From Tyto alba (lineage: Eukaryota > Chordata > Aves > Strigiformes > Tytonidae), in contig NW_024881324.1 of assembly GCF_018691265.1 (NCBI RefSeq), forward strand, positions 2,483,730 through 2,547,729: a stretch of DNA of 64,000 nucleotides. Direction: 5' to 3'. Both the position numbers and the translations under genes were made by a program. Positions 52,101-63,239 of the stretch are shown piece after piece (the first letter of the stretch is position 1; every line of letters begins with the position of its first letter). The notes under the pieces are model-generated. The model was not told where the DNA came from, ran no database searches, and worked only from the letters and a program-made list of their open reading frames with translations.

Positions 52101-52498
52101 TTGATGTCCCCACTCCTTCTGTCCTAGCCAAACGAAATTCACACCGACTCATTTGGAGGATTTGTTGCATAAAAAAACCCGCAAGCTAGGCAGCCCTTTG
52201 AACTCCTCTGAGTATGCTTGGGTCATGCAATTAGTTTTTATTTTTGATTATTATTTGAAATATTTCCCTGGCTCCCTTCAGATGATGAAATAACGGATGA
52301 ATGATCGGTGAGTGACTCGCTCAGTATTTCTTTTTCTTTCCTAGGGATCACCCCTTGTTAAAGATGAAGAACGTTATAATAACTCCTCACATTGGAAGTG
52401 CCACCAGAAAGACACGCCGCCTTATGATGGAAAACATGATGGAGAGCATACAAGCGGGTCTTACTGGTCTTCCTGTCCCTAATGAAGTGTTACCGTGA
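48773..52498 (+). CDS. GRHPR-like D-2-hydroxyacid dehydrogenase, copy 3 (complete)
   Basis: Five coding exons (48773-49154, 50086-50257, 51171-51349, 51868-51964, 52345-52498) encode 327 residues. Lengths match copy 1 except for one codon fewer at the C-terminus. Conserved: [17 protein letters not shown] at residues 158-163, Arg244 (NISRG), Glu273 (TYPEPLP), His292 (TPHIG). It differs after the catalytic His: [18 protein letters not shown] is Arg/Met-rich where copy 1 has [18 protein letters not shown]. The ATG is three bases after an acceptor (TTTTGCAG|GGCATG); the in-frame ATG at 48722 lies in the intron and is not used in this model. All introns are GT-AG. The stop is only 587 bases from the RBFA start on the same strand. 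Function is inferred from the family; substrate unknown. Confidence 0.92.
50086..50257 (+). CDS. Copy 3 coding exon 2
   Basis: Rossmann loop GIVGMGTIG. Acceptor CTCCTCCAAG|GTCATC, donor ATCAGAG|GTAAAG. Confidence 0.91.
51171..51349 (+). CDS. Copy 3 coding exon 3
   Basis: Ends in LINISR. Acceptor TTCCCCTCAG|AAACAA, donor AGCAGAG|GTAAGG. Confidence 0.92.
51868..51964 (+). CDS. Copy 3 coding exon 4
   Basis: Encodes [13 protein letters not shown] through TYPEPLP. Acceptor GTAACCCAG|GTCTGG, donor CCAAG|GTAGGA. Confidence 0.92.
52345..52498 (+). CDS. Copy 3 coding exon 5 with stop
   Basis: Catalytic His in ITPHIGSAT; ends NEVLP, stop TGA at 52496-52498. Acceptor TTTCTTTCCTAG|GGATCA. Confidence 0.92.
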
Positions 52499-52699
52499 AG
52501 TGGCCTGCCGTCCAATGTTAATCTTAATGCTAATGTTAATGACATTTATGCTGGTGTGAGGCAACAGTAACCTGATCACTCTCCATGTAATGATCCCATG
52601 TGTTATACAGATAAAACGTATCATGCATGGCTTTAATTTATTTAAATAATCACAGGCGATTCTGTGTGGAAAACTGGAGTATTTTGTGACGAACCTCAA

Positions 52700-53085
52700 T
52701 GAAAAACTCGGAGCGGGGGGTTTGCGCCGGTGCAGTTTATTTCGCTCCCATCCTCTTCAGGCCCGCCCGCCGGCCGCCGCCGAGCTGAGGGACGCGCGAC
52801 CCGCGACCCCGCGCCACCGCCTCACGACGCGGCGAACCGCCGCCCGCCCCTCGGGGGGGGGATCGCCTCCGCACGGTTTATTTCCATCAATAAATGGTTT
52901 ATTTTCACTTCCGAGCTGCTTCACGCACCCGCGCCGCAGAGCCTGCGCCCGGCTTGCTGAGGGCCGTGGAGGAGGAGGAGGAGGCTTCCCCCCCCAGTTT
53001 CCCGCCTTCCCGCGGCGGGTCCGCCGCTCCGCCAGGGGGAGCCGGCACCCCCGGAGCGCGGCTCCGGGCCGGGCGGCGCGCCAGC
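52700..53085 (+). promoter_or_regulatory. RBFA: RBFA CpG-rich promoter / 5' UTR
   Basis: CpG-rich block immediately upstream of the RBFA start, continuing to about 53350. It contains an AATAAA at 52889-52894 that could serve as the poly(A) signal of the preceding dehydrogenase gene. The promoter role is inferred. Confidence 0.55.
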
Positions 53086-53198
53086 ATGTGGGGCGGTCGG
53101 ACGGCGGGCGCCGTCCCGCCGTGGGGCCGGGGCCTGAGCGGCTCCGCCGTCCTGCGCGGCTCCAGGAACCTGCTGCTAAAAATGCTCCGCAAAAAGAA
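53086..53198 (+). CDS. RBFA: RBFA coding exon 1
   Basis: Residues 1-37 plus two bases: presequence MWGGRTAGAVPPWGRG and onward. Donor AAAAAGAA|GTAAGT runs straight into a GT repeat. Confidence 0.9.
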
Positions 53199-56100
53199 GT
53201 AAGTGTGTGTGTGTGTGTGTGTGTGGGGGGGGGGGGAAGTCTCCTCCGCACCCCTCGGCTAAGCCGGGCGCAGGCCCTGTGGCGCGGGTGCGTGTGGTAG
53301 CTCGGCGGTGGAAATACCCCCCCCCCCCAGGGGAGCCCGTTGTTGTCTCGGAGCTGCCGAAAGATAAAGCTGATCTCCTTTCCTTTTCCCAAAAGGAAGA
53401 AGTTTTGGTATGACAGCCCTACCCTGGGATCCAAAGTGGTGAGTGCAAGGTTTTAGAGGTGCTGTGCCAGGAGGAGCAAGGTTGTGCTTCTGCCATTGGG
53501 GCTCACGGTGGGAGACGGGTTTTCTGGTGGAGAAATAGCAGAATTTGGGGAATAAACACCAGGGCTCCGGTTTCACTATGACAGAATTGCTGGTGGGAGG
53601 AGCTTTTTCCTCCTCGGCGCGGTTCTTTCATCCGTGCTAGCACCGATGTGCTCTTGCAGGCTGTTCAGCCCGTAGCAGAGAACTGGTCCGGATTGCGACT
53701 TTTGTATACCAGCTTCGTGTTGCTTTTCTGGAAAGTTTTCATGTTTGTCTTTCAAACAAGCGGTGACTTTCAGTTAATACATGCTGTGTTTTAGAAAACG
53801 GCTTGATTGAGGTGTGTAACTTGCTACAAAATAATAAACTAAGAAACCTTGACTGTAATACATTCAAGGTCAAAGCTACTGCGAACAGAAATACTTTTTA
53901 TTGAAACACCTGACACGTAAGACCTATGTAAAGCCATCATAGCTGCAATAATGCCATTCTAAGAGCGTACTTAGAGTGAACAAGACTATATAATTGCCTA
54001 GTACAAGTTTGTAACTACTGATTAATGTGGTGGTGTTGGTGTTTTTTTTTTGTTTTGTTTTGCTTTGTTTTTTTTTTTTTTTTTTTATTTAAAGATGTAT
54101 AAACCAACCCAGTTGGCCTCTGCAATAAAAGATGACCAAACAAAAACTAGGAAGGAAGATAACATACGCTGCAGAGTCTTGAACGGTCTTATTCATAAAG
54201 CTGTGACAGAGATGATGACTACCTGTGAAATTAGTCAAGAACTTTATGATCTCAAGCTGGAAATCTGCAAGGCAAGTACCACAGCTACAGCTTGTGCTGA
54301 GCAGCTCTGACTGCCCCTTGAGGTGGCTCCGCTGGGCGCTGTGACGTGTGCGGGAGGGGTGTTGCTGCTTTGCTTCTGATGTGGTAGGGCGCAGCAAGAT
54401 GTGGCTCTGGATCCACCTGGCACACTAGGAAAACTTTGCCACTGTTGTACCTGGCTTAGTAGACCTTTGCCGCTATAATGCAAATGCAACTTAAGGCGAC
54501 AAAGTGGTGGTTTTGGTTTTTTTTCTGTTACTGAGAGGTGGACTGTTTGCCTTGCCCTTTCAGAAGGAGGAGCCTAGTTTTACCAACATAAGTGTATCTT
54601 TCCAAGAGTCTTTTCTTTGTGCAGTTGTGTGAGAGTTGATACCTCTTTGTGTCCCTCACCAGCATTATTACACAAGCAGAAGACCTAAGTGGGGCATGAG
54701 CTTAGTTGAAAGAAGAACCATAAACCTAAGAAAATGGCATTGTCAAGCAAGGTTACAGAAAGAATTGAAATTTGTACCTAATTGTAGCTAGTGTTGTCAT
54801 AATTAATGGGTTTGAAAGGGATGTTAAAGCTCTGATTCAGGAACTGAGTCAGTCTCCAGATTCTCATTTCTTGTCTGTAGTTTTTTCTTTTACATTTGCT
54901 GTTTTGTAAAGATAAATGAGGCCAGTGTGTGGCTTAAAAGCTTGATGGACTTAGCTTTGTTAGCTAGAAGCATGTAAAAAACCACTGCACCTCATAGCTG
55001 CGTATATGACAAGGGGCTTGTCATTTATGATTGAAACAGATGTGTTTGCCAGCTGAATTAATTCTGTCTTCAGGCAAGTGATTAAAATTAGAGGAGCAAG
55101 ATGGATCTTTTGCCTCTATATGTGCTACATCGTTCCTATATTTCTCTCTCTCTAGGGCTTTGAGGATTGCTTGCCTAACTTGGATGGCGTGTCTCCACAT
55201 AAAAATACTGGCTGGTGTAGGCAAGCCATGGCACTTTGGGGAGGCACTGCTGTAAATGAAACAACTTACAGTGTGAGAGAAAGAAACAGTCTTCTTCCAA
55301 ATATAGTACAGATTTTGTTATAACTGCATAGTTCTTAGTGTTCGTGCTGCACTGGGACGTGGCTGAGACTCAGTCCTGATTTAGTCTCAGGCCGATTCTG
55401 ATCTGATATCATTACTTCTGTTATCAAAAGAAATCTTCTAGCAGGCTTTCTGCAGCCCATCAGAATTTGGTTTTTTTTTGGTATCAAAAGTTAAAATTAC
55501 ATAATAGTAGTACAGATAAAAAATCATGCTTCAGGCCTGATACATCAAACTTTTATCCACTTGGTAGCATTACTCATGTGATGGTGAAGAGACGGCTTGT
55601 GTTGGATAGGGTTGTTTATGTGCTTACATTAGTCTCAGTGTGGGAGATGGGGGAGGTTGATCCTGCAGTAGAAACCCGTGGTTAATGACCTCGGTGGGGT
55701 TTTTTTAATGAGTGGTATGTTTCCCAAGGGAGGAGTTACTTGGTGGTGGAAAAAATCAGTATTTGCTTTGGCTTTTGGGAACAGTCAGTTCTGCCCTACG
55801 AAAGAGTAGCACTGTCAGCAGCAGAATGTGATGCAGTTTTCACTCCTGGGAATACTCTGATGGAGTTGTCTTTCCCTGCTGATGTATGTAGACACCTATT
55901 TCTTTGAAGAGTTGGTTTCTGGACTATATGACCTCTGAACTGTGCCTTCCAATGGGTAGTTTATGCTTTCTCCTCCCTCCTCCTCAGCTCCTTCCTTTGC
56001 TTGAGCCAAGGTAGGTCGTTAGAATTTTGCTGAGTGTACTCTCATAGTGAGAACCTGTTCTGTAAGACGCTGGTAGATGCGGTGAATGACAGTTACAGAA

Positions 56101-56769
56101 ATCTTTCAGAATCTAATTTGTGTTTTCAGAAGTTTATTCTTCAGGAAGGTTGTCAATCTGTCTCACGTGTGCTTCGGCCCCTGCACACCACGCATTTTCA
56201 ATTGCATGCGTGACAGCCATGAATATTATATTATCTGGTAGTGAGCTAGAGGTTCAGGCACTGGAGGGTCTCAGGGGGCTTTAGAGCTGGAGAGGCTCTT
56301 GCATTTCAGTGGCGTGGAGGGCGTCCTCTTTTCTGTCAGCATCAAAACCAAACTGGGTGACAACAAACCAGGCAGTATCACAGGTCCTTCTTTAGCAGAA
56401 ACTTCCGCTTTCAACTTTCCGTATTCCAAACCAGCATGCCATAAATTGTCATTCTGGACTATTTGGGATGGTTGTGTTGAGTAAAAGTAGCACTATCAGT
56501 AACATACAGGTGTTAACAAACTTCTCCTCTGTTTAATTTCAGTCAAAGGGGACATTAGGCAGTGACTTGCCTCCATAAGAAAAAATCCTTTTGGGTACTG
56601 AATGTAAACCTTGTTTGGTGATAAACTCTACCTCTATAAAGGCACCATGTAATTATGGTTCTTAAGAACAGAGATCAAAGAAGAGATTCTGCTAAGAACT
56701 TACATATCCAGTTTGGATCACTTTATGCTTATTCATGAATTAGAGACTTTGTTTTGTATGAAGTGTGTA

Positions 56770-56809
<40 letters not shown>

Positions 56810-59800
56810 AAGAAACATTTGTCTTTTTGCAGGTGTCCCTGGCATCAAACTTTTCAGCATGTCGTGTGTACTGGAATCCTGCTGCCACTACTGAGAAAGA
56901 CAGTTATGTTGAAAGTGTACTGAAGAAGAGTGCTCCACGTATACGGTACTGCTGTGGGATAAACAGTTAGACCACTTCATAAATTCACAGCCGTGTATTA
57001 GTACAATTTCCAAAGTATTGCTAACAGTGTGTCTGACCTGTTAGGATGCTTTAGGTTTTTAGATATTAGAGCATCTCCCGTGACGAGCCTCACAGGGAAG
57101 GGTGGCTGTGTCAGACCAGCTGTGTATTCTCCTGTTGGCACACAGCTGGCTTGGTTGGCTTCTCTGCTTTCCTGGAATGGGACTGGGCTGAGCGGAAGGA
57201 AGGAGGAGTCTGGATGAAGTTTCATTTCTTTGTGCTAGTGGTGGTGGGTTGGGCATGCTGTGCACGATGGTAGGCCTGAAGATGATGCTGCACAAGAGGA
57301 CTGGCAATTACAAGTATCTCTTTACAGATTCACTGGGCTATTCTGATCGCTAGGGACAATCTGGACCTCCAGAAGGGGTGACTGATACTACAGAAATTCT
57401 TCACAATACCGATACCAAAAAATAAATGTTGGGATGCTACTATGTATTGTTATGTTTTTTCCTCTTATCGGCAGGGGGTCCGGTGAAGGAGCGTTGCTGG
57501 CTGGGAAGAAGATGGGGGGAACCCTGTCAGTCCTTCCTGCAGCTAGCGTGTAGGACTAGTTGTCTCGCCCTGCTGTGAGGGCTCTGTCCCCCACTGCTCT
57601 CACCCCTACAGTGGGGATAAGGAAGCCAGATGAAGTGGGGAAAGACTTGTGCCAGCCTCTGCACCTAGGAGACAAATCTGATATCATCAGTACTCAGTGG
57701 GATCTGCAGAGAGTAGTTTTTGTGTGTCACACATTCAGAGTTGGGATTCTGCTTAGCACTAACCCGAATAGACACCCATCAGGCCGTAAGTTTTGCAAGC
57801 CGTATCCTTAAATTTGCAGTACTGCTGGAATTAATTTAGCATGTTTTATCTGTCCTGGAGTTGCTGTACTGTTCCTCACACTGATGAATGCTGTCTTTTT
57901 GCCAGGTATCTTCTGAGGAGTCAGCAGATAGTAGGAAATGTGCCCCCGGTAGTATTTGTAAAAGACAAAGAAGCTTCAGCTGTAAAAGAGGTAATTGTAA
58001 TCTTTGACTAAATGTACAAATACAACAATATGCAAACATTGTGACTTAGCGTACCATAATGCTTAGGAGTATGGAGAGAGATGTTCATTCAATTGCTCTA
58101 CTGATCCACATTAAAAATCAGTCTTTGTCTATACTCTTTCCTCTTCGTGTTCCAAAGCATTTTTGCAAAGAATCTTGAGTAAGGCTGATGCTTATGTACA
58201 GTGTAAAAGAATCCTTGTGGCTGTTGCCTCATTTAACTTTTTTTGATGCTACTAGTAACATTTCTGAAGTGAAGTTTTCAGAGAAGCTTGTAGACCAGAT
58301 CATTAGGCCAATAAAGAAATCCTAAAAAATGAAATTAGAATCTTAAGGAATAATATAGGGTAGGCAGCTGTCTGTTGCCTGGTATATTAGATTATAGCAA
58401 TGAGGTCTGAGGAGCTGTCTTCTACATTTTAAATGCTATGTGTTTTCAAAATTCCATTGAATCTAATCAGTGAATTTTAACTGTTTTTACCCCAGCCTTT
58501 TTCCATCTGTGAATCATTAAAATATTTCTAGGAAAGTGCAGATCTTTGCATAGAGGATGTAAGCTCATTTGTACTACTTTTTTTTTTTTTTTCACTTTAA
58601 AAATTATCTTTACTATTTCACATTTTCTGACAAGGTGTGGAGAGTTTTAAGTAGTTGAAATATTGCTAGAATAACAACGTTTGCTAGGAATTTGCTGTCA
58701 TCAGGACTGTGAAACGAGATCTCTTAAATAGTGTGATTTCCAGAAGATGACATCAATGAGTGGAATTTCATGGAAAAACATCTCAAGCTGTTGATGTGAA
58801 TGGAAAGAGCATTAGTTGAAAAGAGCATGTTCCCATTTCTTACATGTGAATCACATTAGTCTTAGATGTGTTACTCTTTTTGAAGAAGAAAACCCCTGGA
58901 CCACGTTTACCTTCAAGTTCAGTGCACAGGCACCAAGGAAATGAGCCACACAAGATGAGTAAAAACCCTCCTTGTATAGCTTCTGTTAGTGAATGGCACT
59001 GGGAAGTGCTTAGATGGATCATCTTTTCACACTTTGCAGATCATCAGATTTATGTAATTCACAGATTTGAATAACAGGGCTTGAAATAAACGTAGCTGAA
59101 CCTGATTTTTAAGTATTGGAAGACGGGGAAGGACCATCTAATTCAACTCCTAGAATAATACACTGAATTAGAAGGGAAGTAATGTAAAGAAAAGTAGGAA
59201 TAAAAATTTCAAGTGAGATAAAATTTTCATAATTGGTACAGTCTATAAGCACTGAATATACCAGATTTGTAGCATTTACTGGTTAGGTGCCATGTTTAAA
59301 GGGAGTTGGGAACTCAGTATTTACATGTATTAGAAATACAAACTTGAAGAAAATGGGAAGAAGTGAAAAAAAATCTCAGTATGAGGATGTTATGAAAAAG
59401 GATTTGCAAGACTGAAGTAAAACCAAATAAACCAAAAATTGTGTATGTCGCACAATCCTTAGCCAACTGTTCGGAATGTACGTAAGGCAAGAAACTGGAT
59501 CAGTTATGATATTTGACACAAATTTCCCAGGCAAGAAGTATAAGTAGTTCCATGTAAATGGAGGAAAAGGCTATTTTTAAATGATTCTGTTAAATATTCC
59601 AAACACGTACAAAATAAAATATTTGTTGTTACGTACTTGTCTGTTTCTTGTGTAGGTGTGAACAAAGTAAATTTAATACAGCACCTTTAATATGTATTGT
59701 CTTCATGTGTTTACAGGTTGAGGATTTATTGTCAGTTGCAGATTTTGGACCTCCAGAAGAAAAAACATCTCAAAATGACTCTAGGTGGGTTTTTTGCATC

Positions 59801-61857
59801 AGAATTGTACAAGTGTCTGTTTTCATCTCTGTTGGCCAACTTAAATTGGGTATTGACCTGACAGAAAGTGTATTTTAATTAGATGTGTACATTGTTGTTA
59901 TCTCAGAGTACAGCAAACGGTGTTATGAGGAAATAGAAAGTAGAAGAGAGAAACTTTTTGGAGGACCCTACCAAAAAGGCATCTCAGCATTTAAAGTGAT
60001 CAGCTGGGCCTTTTTATTAACAGAAGAGGCTACAGAATAGCCTAGGACAGACCTAATATGTACTTATCCCAGAAATTAAAAGTAGAGGACTGCATTTTAT
60101 TTTGTGGTTTAAGCTTTCATTAGCAAAGTTACACCCGTTTATTAAAATGAAGGGAGAATACTTCTGATATATGCTCTGGTTTACCTTCATATTTTAGTGC
60201 AGAGACATTTTCATAGGCTATTTTGTCGTCGGTTCTTGTGCACAGGTACCTTGCTGCAGACCACAGGTTTGCAAATATGGGAGGGGAAAGTCTGTTTTAT
60301 ATATAAAAGTGGACTTCTGTTAAGCTGTGGAGAATGACTGAACTGGCACTTGTAACAGCATAGTGTACATGCTTTCAGAGACAAATAACCCCTAGGGTTT
60401 AACCTCTAAGAACACAGTCTTACAAGTCAGCTGTGTTTGATGTCTATACTCTGGGTGACATAGTCATCAGACTTGTTACTTGCAGACCCAATACTTGTTC
60501 TGGTATTAGTATCTTTACTTTTGTGAGGGAAATATTTTTAGAGTTTTTAAGAAATCAAGACTTAATGTGCTTGTGATAATTAAATTTTAAAAGATGCTTT
60601 GCAGCATCAATATTTGTTTCTTGCTGATGATTTTCTCATGAGGATAAAAGCTCGATGTTTACCAATACTCCTCTCCTTGGCCACTTTTTTTCTGGTATAA
60701 ATTAGGTTTGTTATACATGAGTTACAAGTGTACTGACAAATCTCCCTAACTTAACAAAGAGTAAGTTAATTTAGCATTCTTCTGTGAGGGATTTTTGACT
60801 ATTGAGGGATAGAGCTGAACGATCTATTGGAATAATGATCCTGTGGACTGGATGCTCTCGAAGCCAACAGCCATGCACTTGTGCACTGCAGTCTGTTGGG
60901 GGAAATGTCCTTTGTGCCTTAATGTCTCACCAGAAGGTTCGTTGGGTGCAAACCAGAAACAGCTTCTTGGGGGAGATCATTGTTGCGACAGACTTTCCCA
61001 CAGGGCACCTAACATCTTCCCCCGTTCGTGTTTTGTGGAAATACTTGAGCCTGGCTTTAAGGTGCCGTGTCCTGTCATTCAGGCGTGTGCCTGACGTGTT
61101 TTGGGCACAGCCTTCCCGCTTCTTGGAACAGTTGGGAGAAGTCAAACTTCCTTGGGGGCTCCCAAGTCCAGTGCTCACCCGTGCGCACCTTTTCCCAGAA
61201 ATGGGTGGTTTCATCTGCAGTGTAGTTGCTTTATTGGCTTTTTCCCATAAAATCTGTTGCCATGCTGCCAGGCTTATCCTCAGCCTGTGCTTGGACGCAG
61301 AGGGATACCTCTTCCTTCTTAACATAGGGAAATAAAGTCAAACTGAAAACTCCCCTTTATTTCTGTGTTGCTTAAGTTGTCACAATTAGCATTGCCCCTT
61401 CAAATATGCACGGGGGAAAAAAACCCACAACATTTGTTTTCCTTTCCACAGAGAACTGTTCTCTTCATCAACTCAACCTTCAGCAACTCAATCTTCAGAT
61501 TCACCCCTGCGGTCTAATCTTTTTGGTATTGATCATGAACTGCTGAATAAGCAGATAATGGACTATAAAAGACTGAAAGTGTCAAAAGATAGAGAAAACA
61601 TTGCCTTGACAGAAGTGCAGGAGCAGCAGCTTTCTAAGATTCAAAAGAAAATGAAAAAGAAGAAAACAAGGAGTCTTCCTGACGATGACATTACACCACA
61701 GAAATACTTACTGGACAGATATGAAGCTGATCACTGGGATGATAACACTGAATCAGTCTCGGACTATGAGCTGGAGGATGAATTACAGGAAGAGGTAAAC
61801 AAATTGGAGGCAGATTATGGCAAAACTCAAAGTCAGCCTACTGATAAACTGAAATGA
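53086..61857 (+). CDS. RBFA: RBFA, mitochondrial ribosome-binding factor A (complete)
   Basis: Seven coding exons (53086-53198, 53396-53438, 54095-54271, 56833-56945, 57906-57990, 59717-59784, 61452-61857) encode 334 residues (human about 340). RBFA binds the mitochondrial small ribosomal subunit in the matrix and promotes 12S rRNA modification and late assembly. Residues 1-40 are Arg/Gly-rich without acids, as expected for a mitochondrial presequence, followed by a lysine run and KKFWYDSP. The RbfA KH-like domain spans about residues 65-175 (TRKEDNIRCRVLNGLIHKA, SQELYDLKLEICKVSL, RYLLRSQQIVGNVPPVVFVKD). The tail contains VEDLLSVADFGPP, FGIDHELLNKQIMDYKRLK, a Lys-rich patch and an acidic C-terminus. 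Intron 3 is GC-AG; the other introns are GT-AG. The start ATG (53086) is the first in frame in the CpG island. Confidence 0.95.
53204..53239. repeat. (GT)n(G)n microsatellite beside the RBFA exon 1 donor
   Basis: About eleven GT units followed by a G run, starting within the donor consensus of RBFA intron 1. Confidence 0.9.
53396..53438 (+). CDS. RBFA: RBFA coding exon 2
   Basis: 43-base microexon-sized segment, residues 38-52 (KKKFWYDSPTLGSKV). Acceptor CCAAAAG|GAAGAAG; the next AAG could act as an alternative acceptor and change the number of lysines. Donor AAAGTG|GTGAGT. Confidence 0.87.
54095..54271 (+). CDS. RBFA: RBFA coding exon 3
   Basis: Residues 53-111 (MYKPTQLASAI through KLEICK). 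A long T-rich tract precedes the acceptor ATTTAAAG|ATG. The donor is TGCAAG|GCAAGT. Confidence 0.92.
54272..56832 (+). other. RBFA: RBFA intron 3, GC-AG type
   Basis: Begins GCAAGT instead of GTAAGT while the rest of the donor (CAAG|GCAAGT) fits the strong consensus typical of GC-AG introns. Near its 3' end is a (GT)n(AT)n microsatellite at 56764-56802, about 30 bases before the acceptor. No other content is recognised. Confidence 0.88.
56833..56945 (+). CDS. RBFA: RBFA coding exon 4
   Basis: Residues 112-148 plus two bases (VSLASNFSACRVYWNPAA onward to RI). Acceptor TTTTTGCAG|GTGTCC, donor ATACG|GTACTG. Confidence 0.92.
57906..57990 (+). CDS. RBFA: RBFA coding exon 5
   Basis: Residues 149-177 (RYLLRSQQIVGNVPPVVFV to AVKE). 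Acceptor TTTTTGCCAG|GTATCT, donor AAAGAG|GTAATT. Confidence 0.92.
57991..59716 (+). other. RBFA: RBFA intron 5
   Basis: AT-rich intron with a T run at about 58579-58592; nothing recognised. RBFA intron 4 (56946-57905) is also plain. Confidence 0.6.
59717..59784 (+). CDS. RBFA: RBFA coding exon 6
   Basis: Residues 178-199 plus two bases (VEDLLSVADFGPPEEKTS). Acceptor GTGTTTACAG|GTTGAG, donor CTCTAG|GTGGGT. Confidence 0.92.
59785..61451 (+). other. RBFA: RBFA intron 6
   Basis: Contains a 177-codon plus-strand open frame (60802-61335) with no family signature, no flanking splice logic and a frame unrelated to RBFA. No gene is called. Confidence 0.6.
61452..61857 (+). CDS. RBFA: RBFA coding exon 7 with stop
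   Basis: Residues 200-334, Ser/Gln-rich then NLFGIDHELLNKQIMDYK, Lys-rich KKMKKKKTR and acidic tail; stop TGA at 61855-61857. Acceptor CTTTCCACAG|AGAACT. Confidence 0.93.
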
Positions 61858-62173
61858 AGTGGAAAAGCCACTCCCTTGAAAATGGGGGCTGCCGATAGCA
61901 AAAAACAAGACTGCCATCGATACTGAAAGGTTAGTTTTGTACAGCCTGTTTACCACTTCCTCTTTCAAACTAATAGGTTTGCCACATGTGAGGAGGTTTG
62001 CTGGCACAAGGTGTGTAGAAAAAAAAAAAAACAAATGCAATTTGTGACATTCTGTTAAGCAGCTTTCAAGCTGCTGCAGTTGTAGGATTTTCAACCAGAG
62101 AGCAGCTTTGTAATAACGATATACATAGTACAGCACTGAGTTAAAACTTCCTACAGTTTTGTTGATTATTTCC

Positions 62174-62204
62174 AATAAAATTATGGCTTCTATGTTGAAA
62201 TAAA
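62174..62204 (+). terminator. RBFA: RBFA poly(A) signals
   Basis: Two AATAAA hexamers, at 62174-62179 and 62199-62204, about 320-340 bases after the stop codon, followed by T-rich DNA. Confidence 0.7.
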
Positions 62205-63239
62205 ACGTTGTCTTTTATTTTTTTGAGTGATCTGGATAAAAATAATCATAAAGTGATAGTGTCTGTTATTCTAAGGTCAGGAAGCAAGAGGGAAGCGAAA
62301 TGAGTGGTGTTCAAAGGGCAGCCCTCAGCACACAAAGACCAGGACAGGGTGTTCTCTAGAGGACCTAGTCTAACGGGGGAGCTCTTTCCCCAAGAAGTTG
62401 AAACTTGTTGAAATGATGGTGAGAAAAGTTACAACCCTGAAAGAAAATAAATTTATTTATTTTAAAATTCAAAAATGTATAGTTGTGCAAGGGGAACCGC
62501 AACCTGAAAAGAATGGGGAACTCATCTGTTGGGTAAAACTGGGCAAAGCATTGACTGTGACTGAAAAACTGTATTAAAAACTCAAAGGCGGAGAAAAAGC
62601 AGGGAAGAATGCCTCAGTAACTGTTTGAGATGTGGGTATGGATGGGGAATCAGAAAATGAGAATGAAGCTTTCTGGCTCAAAGCAAGTAAAAAATAACAG
62701 CGTAAGTGTGTAAAGTCAGGAGGGCTGAAGCTTCAAAATAAGTTAGAACTAACAAGGTAATGAACAGGAATTCTACCAGAAATATGGAACATTAAATTTC
62801 ATTAGTTAATGGGGAAGTAAAGAATGACAGTGCAAGGGAGATTGCACTACAGTATGTTGCTCTAGTTTCTCAGAAAGATTTAAAAGACAGCAGATACAAA
62901 CTCCAGAATATAAAAAATAGTCTAAAGGACTTTGAGGTTGAAGAGAGGAGTTCGGGTCAGCAAAGAACACTGAAATTCACTGTAGGATACTTAATAATTC
63001 CCTTGAAGCATATTCTGAAGACTGATTGCCTGTAAGAATATGGAGAGGACATGGGCGTCCATAGGATATTCCTATAACTGAATAAGGGTCAGGATATTAT
63101 AAATATATGCATCACTTTTATTAGGATACATGTGGAAGCTGTAGCTCACATTAGTACCTACATTAGTGTAGGTGAGTAATCCCTCAAATTTCAGTGTGCC
63201 TTGTTTGGGCTTTCCAGGAGCTCTTCCTAAATTCCACGG
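62205..63239. other. Gene-less stretch downstream of RBFA
   Basis: No gene or nameable repeat is seen. In human the next gene in this direction is ADNP2, which would lie beyond the window. Confidence 0.45.

Noticed and set aside
59100..59165. Possible CR1-like text (GGAAGGACCATCTAATTCAA)
   Set aside because: Too short and degenerate to call; no CR1 terminal repeat nearby.
60802..61335. 177-codon plus-strand frame in RBFA intron 6
   Set aside because: No family signature, no splice context, and an antisense frame of similar length overlaps it; probably chance.
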